The notes below the pieces were generated by a model that did no database searches, was not told where the DNA came from, and saw only the letters and a list, made by a program, of their open reading frames with translations. A program made the position numbers and the translations under genes. A stretch of DNA of 41,361 nucleotides from positions 1 through 41,361 of the forward strand of contig CANRLM010000010.1 in NCBI GenBank assembly GCA_947631435.1, read 5' to 3'. Each line of letters starts with the position of its first letter. The first letter of the stretch is position 1. Source of the DNA: an uncultured Akkermansia sp. Its GTDB lineage: Bacteria > Verrucomicrobiota > Verrucomicrobiia > Verrucomicrobiales > Akkermansiaceae. Shown here in pieces: positions 37,310 to 41,361 of the stretch.

Positions 37310-38990
37310 TTATTTTTTGCGGCGCAGGCGGCGACCAACGCAGCCGATGAGGAGAACGAGTAGTACGCCGCCGATAATGTACCACCAGCGGTGGCCGGAG
37401 GAAGAAGCGGCGAGATGCTCCTGGAGCAGACGGACGCATGCGGTGCGCTTGAGTTGCTGAGCGAGCTGCAGCAGGGTCTTGCCATCCTTATTTCTGAGTT
37501 TGGGATCCGCGCCGGCATCGAGCAGCAGTTTCAGGGCTTTCGCGTTGTCGCCTTTTTCCACGTAACGCATGGCAGCGGTTCTACCTTCAGAATCTTTCAA
37601 GTCAATTTTGGCGTGGAGCTCGAGGAGCTTTTTGACACGAGAGGCGCATTCTTTGGGATCCCGGCACACATCCAGAATCATGAGAGGCGTTGTTCCCTTG
37701 TGGGTCGCGAGATTCACGTCGGGATGAGCAGCCAGGAGGGCATCCAGGCGAGCATCTATATTTCCCACCATGGTGAGCAGGTGGTGCAGAGCCGTGTTGC
37801 CGTCGTTGTCGCGTGCGTTTACGTCAGCGCCCTGTCGGAGGAGCGAGCGAATCTCTCCTTCACTCCCATTTTTGCGAACGGCCAGCATCAGCGGGGTGCG
37901 ACCCATCGCATCTCTCTCGCTGGGGTCATTCTTCTTCATGTTGGAGGGATCGCTCTTTTTGTTGCTGGGGAGAGCGACCGTTTCCTCCTTCGCGCCGTGC
38001 TCTTTGAGGAGTTTCACAATTTTATCATGCTCCCGGCTCTTCCTCTGTTTTTCGTACTGGAGGACAGTTTTGCCGGCATTGTTCTTGGCATTGACATCAG
38101 CACCTGCCTGAATAAGAGCGGAAGCAACTGCGGGATCATTTGCCCTGAAGAGAGGAGTATCGCCATTATCATTTCTGGCATTGACATCAGCACCTGCCTG
38201 AATAAGAGCGGAAGCAACTGCGGGACCATTTGCCCCGAAGAGAGGAGTATCGCCTTTATTGTTCTTGGCATTGACATCAGCACCTGCCTGAATGAGTGCG
38301 GAAACAATTGCGGGATCCTCTGCCCTGAAGAGAGGAGTATCGCCATTATCGTTTCTGGCATTGACATCAGCACCTGCCTGAATGAGTACAGGAACAATTG
38401 CGGGTCTGTTTTCGATTTTCCAGAAGGGTGGGAAGAGAGGTGTATTGCCTTTATTGTTCTTGGCATTGACATCTGCGCCTGCCCGGACCAGAGCGGAAAC
38501 AACTGCGGGATCCTCTGCCTTGAAGAGAGCTGTCTCGCCACTATAGTCCCTAGCATTGACATCAGCACCTGCCTGAACAAGTGCGGGAACAACTGCGGGT
38601 CTGTTTCGAAAGCTTGCCCAGAAGAGAGGTGTCTCGCCATCATCGTTCTTGGCATTGACATCAGCACCTGCCTGAATGAGTGCGGAAACAATTGCGGGAT
38701 TCTCTGCCAAGAAGAGGGGTGTACAGCCACCATTGTCCTTGGCATTGACATCAGCACCTGCCTGAATGAGTGCAGAAACAACTTGGGGATCCTCTGCCCA
38801 GAAGAGAGGTGTACGGCCACCAACGTCCCTAGCATTTGGATTTGCTCCGGCGTCCTGTGTTATCGCCTCTTCTTCCGCTCTCGTCGCCCCTGCGAGGATC
38901 AGCACCCCTGTCAGGGCAAGGATTATAAAACGCTTACAATAAGCTAATAATGGAAAAACGGGGGGGGGTAGCAGCGATGTGCATGATCAT
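37310..38990 (-). CDS. Exported ankyrin-repeat protein with C-terminal anchor (paralogue B), out of frame at a 9-G tract in the signal-peptide codons
   Basis: The continuous frame is 38905-37310 (531 residues from a GTG), but that start cuts the signal peptide in half. The homologous ATG, aligned with paralogue A, is at 38990; its frame hits a stop after 18 codons. If the 9-G tract at 38960-38968 had 8 bases, the ATG would read MIMHIAAT...PLLAYCKRFIILALTGVLILAGATRA in frame with the rest, a full signal peptide. I therefore annotate from 38990 as a probably phase-variable gene in the off state. The mature part has nine unusually short 30-residue ankyrin units (AGADVNAKNxxGDTPLF...), a charged linker, then the repeats, WWYIIGGVLLVLLIGCVG helix and RRLRRKK tail shared with A. 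It lies 75 bp upstream of A. Confidence 0.75.
38110..38860 (-). repeat. Array of ~90-bp ankyrin units in paralogue B
   Basis: About nine units of 30 codons each, several nearly identical at DNA level (recurring words attgacatcagcacctgcct and gaagagaggagtatcgcc on the plus strand). Recombination between units could change repeat number without changing frame. Confidence 0.8.
38960..38968 (-). promoter_or_regulatory. 9-G/C homopolymer in the signal-peptide codons of paralogue B (phase-variation switch candidate)
   Basis: Nine G on the plus strand, nine C in the coding sense, 7-8 codons after the ATG at 38990. Paralogue A has a mixed sequence (cctctcccc) of the same length here and one base fewer just downstream. 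Loss of one C would restore the ORF; the present length leaves it off. Confidence 0.65.
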
Positions 38991-39015
38991 GAGGAAAACG
39001 TGTGAAACTGCGCAC

Positions 39016-39043
39016 AGTATATCTGTTACAGAAGGAAAAGCAA
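39016..39043 (-). promoter_or_regulatory. Promoter of ankyrin paralogue B
   Basis: Minus strand: TTGCTT (39038-39043), 16-base spacer, TATACT (39016-39021). It is a duplicate of the paralogue A promoter and lies 26 bases before the ATG at 38990, which supports that ATG as the true start. Confidence 0.6.
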
Positions 39044-39065
39044 GATAAAAGAAGATTTGCGTCTC

Positions 39066-39227
39066 TTATTTTTTGCGGCGCAGGCGGCGACCAACGCAGC
39101 CGATGAGGAGAACGAGTAATGCGCCGCCAATAATGTACCAACACAGGTGACCGGAGGAGGAAGAGGCGAGATGCTCCTGGAGCAGACGAATGCAGGCGGT
39201 GCGCCTGTGCTGCTGAGCGAGCTGCAA
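39066..39227 (-). pseudogene. 3' stub of a third ankyrin/anchor paralogue (C)
   Basis: Encodes LQLAQQHRRTACIRLLQEHL, a Ser-rich linker, WYIIGGALLVLLIGCVG and RRLRRKK then a stop, matching the C-termini of A and B. Similarity stops abruptly at about 39228; upstream DNA is unrelated and no start belongs to it. It is the remnant of a tandem duplication that lost its 5' part. From 39228 to 39399 I see no gene. Confidence 0.8.
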
Positions 39228-39399
39228 GTACGGCAGCCTTTCATTTTCGACTCACTTTCGGGGCAATCCAGGGGCATTTTAACGCAAAAATGAGCCGATT
39301 TCGCCAAATTGCCGAATAATTTTTATCCAAAATGTACAATAAAAATTGTCCAAAATAGATAAAAACGGGATGGCAAGATAGATAAAGCGTGTGAAATGA

Positions 39400-39813
39400 A
39401 TGGGGAAAGAAAGAGGAAGTCGCGTCCCCGGCAGGGACAATCAAGGCAGAAAGCAGGAGGTGGAGGGCAAGCGGGAGATGGGACTGGAGGAGCTGGCGTT
39501 TCTTATGGCGCGCGGCGGATGGCCGGGGAGCCTGGATCTGTCTCCGGTTGCCGCGCTGGATACAGCAATCGACTATTATGAAGGGGTGGTCAAGGCCGAT
39601 ATGCAGCGCGTGGACGGGGTGCGGCGCAGCCCTGACCGGGTGAGGGCGCTGCTGCGGGCGTACGCCCGATCGGTGGGGACACAGGCCACCCTTGCGCGGA
39701 TAGCGGCTGAAGTGAACGGCGGTGAGCCACATACACTGACCCGGGCAACTGTGGTGGATTATGTGGATGCCCTGCGCAAAAATGCTCTTGACTTCGTGAA
39801 TAAGACAGGATAG
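39400..39813 (+). pseudogene. Remnant of a DUF4143-type AAA ATPase
   Basis: 137 residues. From about residue 29, GLEELAFLMARGGWPGSL, AIDYYEGVVKADMQRVDG, VRALLRAYARSVGTQATLARIA and ATVVDYVDALRKNALDFV match the central part of archaeal/bacterial ATPases carrying DUF4143. The ATPase core that should precede it and the C-terminal part that should follow are missing, and the first 28 residues look random. Expression is doubtful. It probably marks an old insertion or deletion between the ankyrin genes. Confidence 0.65.
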
Positions 39814-39858
39814 AAGCAGGTGCGGTGGCATTGTAACAATCCTTTTCAATAGCGAAGT

Positions 39859-40944
39859 ATGAAGAAAATTATGATGATATTAGTCGCTGGTTTGATAGCG
39901 ACAGGAGTTGTGACGCCGGTCGAGGGGGCGGTAAAGAAGAAAAAGGATCGGTATGCAAAGGTGCAACATGGGCAAGTAGAGGATGTGCAGAAGAAAACGG
40001 ATGAAGTGTTGAACAAGATGCTTAGTTTCATGGCGTTGAAGCCGATCAGCAACTCTGCAAACAGGGAGGAGGAAGTACGCGGTCATCTGAATGCTGTGCA
40101 GGAGGGGAAGGAGAAGATATCGGATTACGATTATTTGAAGCCCATCGTCCGGTACCTTTTATCCGGCGGGGATTACGGGCGGGTACCGGAGGGACTTATT
40201 CGCGGGCTGTTAGAGCTTGGGGCTCCGACTGCGAGTGTGGGGACTCCGTTGCACGTGGCCTGTATACTGGCTGATGAAAAAGAGATTTGCAAGCAACTCG
40301 AGGAGAAGGCGGACGTGAATGCAACCTACCAATTCCCCACCTTCCCAGAGGAGGAAAAGCGGGGAGGTAGCGTCGCTTATCCCCCTATGGCGCCTATTAA
40401 TTTATTGTTTAAAATTCATCCGGAGCGGGTGGACCTTGCCGAGCTTCTCCTTCGGCATGGAGCTAAGCATCAATTCATGGGGAGTGCGTTCAGCAATGCG
40501 GTTCAGGAGATGCTTCGTCGAGCGAAGACAGCCGAAGAATTCAAGAAACAGCTCCCCATGATGGAGCTGTTACTGAAAAGTGGCGTTTCGCCCGAAGGGA
40601 AGTTTGGAAAATCCAACCCGCAAATACCGTTTGCCTTGTGGTATGCTTGCAAATTGGGGTCGCCCGGAGCCGTGCAGTTGCTCATCAAGTATGGTGCAGA
40701 TGCCAAGTTTACAGCCAACACGCCGTGTGCGATGTATTCTCAGCCGTATCTGCATGCTGCTTGTGGGGACACCCCCAACAAGTTGAAGGTGCTGAAAATC
40801 CTCCTTGAGGCAGGGGCAAAGCCCGGTACGAAAAATGACAAAGGACAGACAGCTGTTCAATATGCCGAATCTCAGGGATTTAATGAAGCTGCTAAGTTGC
40901 TTCGCGCTCATGGAGGAGCCGGCCGAGGAAGCAAGGTGCCGTAA
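39859..40944 (+). CDS. Exported ankyrin-repeat protein (E)
   Basis: 361 residues. The signal peptide MKKIMMILVAGLIATGVVTPVEGA has cleavage expected after about residue 24. A charged, probably helical region (KKKKDRYAKVQHG..., EEEVRGHLNAVQEG) follows, then ankyrin-like repeats from about residue 115 (TPLHVACILADEKEICKQLEEKADVNA), 190-210, 245-285 and 310-350 (LKILLEAGAKPGTKNDKGQTAVQYAESQG). There is no C-terminal anchor, unlike A and B, so it should be soluble in the periplasm. The sequence is not closely related to A, B or the transpeptidase fusion. It lies on the opposite strand, 45 bp after the DUF4143 remnant. AGCGAAG lies a few bases before the ATG. The function of the repeats is unknown; a protein partner is expected. 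Confidence 0.85.
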   Translation: MKKIMMILVAGLIATGVVTPVEGAVKKKKDRYAKVQHGQVEDVQKKTDEVLNKMLSFMALKPISNSANREEEVRGHLNAVQEGKEKISDYDYLKPIVRYLLSGGDYGRVPEGLIRGLLELGAPTASVGTPLHVACILADEKEICKQLEEKADVNATYQFPTFPEEEKRGGSVAYPPMAPINLLFKIHPERVDLAELLLRHGAKHQFMGSAFSNAVQEMLRRAKTAEEFKKQLPMMELLLKSGVSPEGKFGKSNPQIPFALWYACKLGSPGAVQLLIKYGADAKFTANTPCAMYSQPYLHAACGDTPNKLKVLKILLEAGAKPGTKNDKGQTAVQYAESQGFNEAAKLLRAHGGAGRGSKVP

Positions 40945-41211
40945 TGCCCCAAAACAAGGTCACCGAAGGGTTGCTAATCAAGATCAAAAAGTCAGGTAAA
41001 CCTTTATCGGGTTATTTTGTTTTCTGTTTTAAGCTTTGCCCTTCGAACCCGGCGGATGGGGCGGGACAGGAAGTTTTTTGTGAAGAGCCAGCATCAGGAT
41101 GACCGCTTGTTGTCATGATTCCTGATGCGTATAAACGGTGATATCAGTCAACAAGAGCGTTTTCTCTGCTGATTGTCTCCTCTCAAATGCGTTTGGCCTG
41201 AAGAAAAAGAC
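40945..41211. other. Gap between ankyrin gene E and tRNA-Tyr promoter
   Basis: No credible ORF. A frame on the minus strand overlaps the tRNA and is spurious. It contains the inverted repeat at 41091-41128. The region around 40990-41040 is A+T-rich. Confidence 0.4.
41091..41128. repeat. Inverted repeat (9 + 4 bp stem)
   Basis: GCATCAGGA pairs with TCCTGATGC and the next four bases TGAC pair with GTCA, leaving a 4-base bulge on the right arm. It is not followed by a T run, so it is more likely a protein site or processing structure than an intrinsic terminator. Confidence 0.55.
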
Positions 41212-41240
41212 TTGCCTGGTTGCCTTTTTTCGTGTATAGT
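41212..41240 (+). promoter_or_regulatory. Promoter of tRNA-Tyr
   Basis: TTGCCT (41212-41217), 17-base spacer, TATAGT (41235-41240). The start is expected near 41247, about 38 bases before the mature tRNA. The leader includes a small hairpin (GGAGGA/TCCTCC, near 41257-41275). Confidence 0.65.
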
Positions 41241-41284
41241 GCGCTCCGCGCTGCGGGAGGATCCTGTGTCCTCCGGCACGTAGA

Positions 41285-41361
41285 GGGTAGGTTCCCGAGC
41301 GGTCAAAGGGGGCAGACTGTAAATCTGCTAGCGTTTGCTTTCGATGGTTCGAATCCATCCC
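41285..41361 (+). tRNA. tRNA-Tyr (GTA anticodon), 3' end outside window
   Basis: The acceptor strand GGGTAGG starts at 41285; then TT, the D-arm CCCGAGCGGTCAAAGGG, the anticodon arm GCAGA-CTGTAAA-TCTGC with GTA at 41319-41321, a long class II variable arm, and the T-arm GATGG-TTCGAAT-CCATC. Only the first two bases (CC) of the 3' acceptor strand are in the window; CCTACCC is expected. The whole layout matches bacterial tRNA-Tyr. Confidence 0.95.

Noticed and set aside
38110..38860. Regular ~90-bp repeats that could suggest a CRISPR array
   Set aside because: The repeats are coding ankyrin units with no unique spacers, and the period equals 30 codons.
37391..38947. Plus-strand frame with Cys-rich repeats (DISTCLNECGNNCG-like) resembling a repetitive peptide precursor
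   Set aside because: It is the exact antisense of the ankyrin repeats of paralogue B; its periodicity only mirrors the 30-codon ankyrin units.
41113..41358. 81-codon minus-strand frame at the window end
   Set aside because: It overlaps the tRNA-Tyr and its promoter; this is a known type of spurious call over tRNA genes.

Overview
The window looks like a chromosomal segment of a Verrucomicrobiota bacterium, most probably an Akkermansia-like gut member. The clues are a giant type V autotransporter with the N-terminal pattern MKLHLPxxLRxALLA, which I recognise from Akkermansia autotransporters; an rplX-to-secY ribosomal block with this phylum's long SecY; weak or absent Shine-Dalgarno sites; and G+C-rich coding DNA. 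The genus assignment is inference from pattern recognition, not from a search.

Layout. (1) 1-26468: three copies of one MmeI-like type IIG restriction-methylation gene (copy 1 cut by the window start; copies 2 and 3 in tandem). Between copies 1 and 2 lies an 18.7-kb gene for a 6231-residue autotransporter. The three enzymes are almost identical outside their target-recognition domain, where they are mosaic, so this looks like a local repertoire of DNA specificities. (2) 26874-31870, minus strand: an spc-type ribosomal operon in the order rplX-rplE-rpsH-rplF-rplR-rpsE-rplO-secY. It lacks rplN, rpsN and rpmD and has its own promoter in front of rplX. (3) 32163-33449, minus: a solitary AAA15/AAA_21-type ATPase with a good promoter. 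(4) 33776-40944: a cluster of exported ankyrin-repeat proteins. It holds an ankyrin/L,D-transpeptidase fusion, two tandem paralogues with the same C-terminal membrane anchor, the 3' stub of a third, a DUF4143-type ATPase remnant, and a separate plus-strand ankyrin gene. (5) 41285 to the end: a tRNA-Tyr cut by the window edge.

The most interesting signals are two 9-base G tracts. One (38960-38968) sits in the signal-peptide codons of the large ankyrin gene and currently puts it out of frame; losing one base restores a complete signal peptide joined to the ankyrin ORF. The other (9407-9415) is in frame inside the autotransporter passenger; losing one base gives a stop within a few codons. With the recombining restriction specificities and the duplicated ankyrin genes and promoters, the window looks like a locus specialised for variation of the cell surface, periplasm and methylome. 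The ribosomal block is ordinary in content apart from the missing genes.
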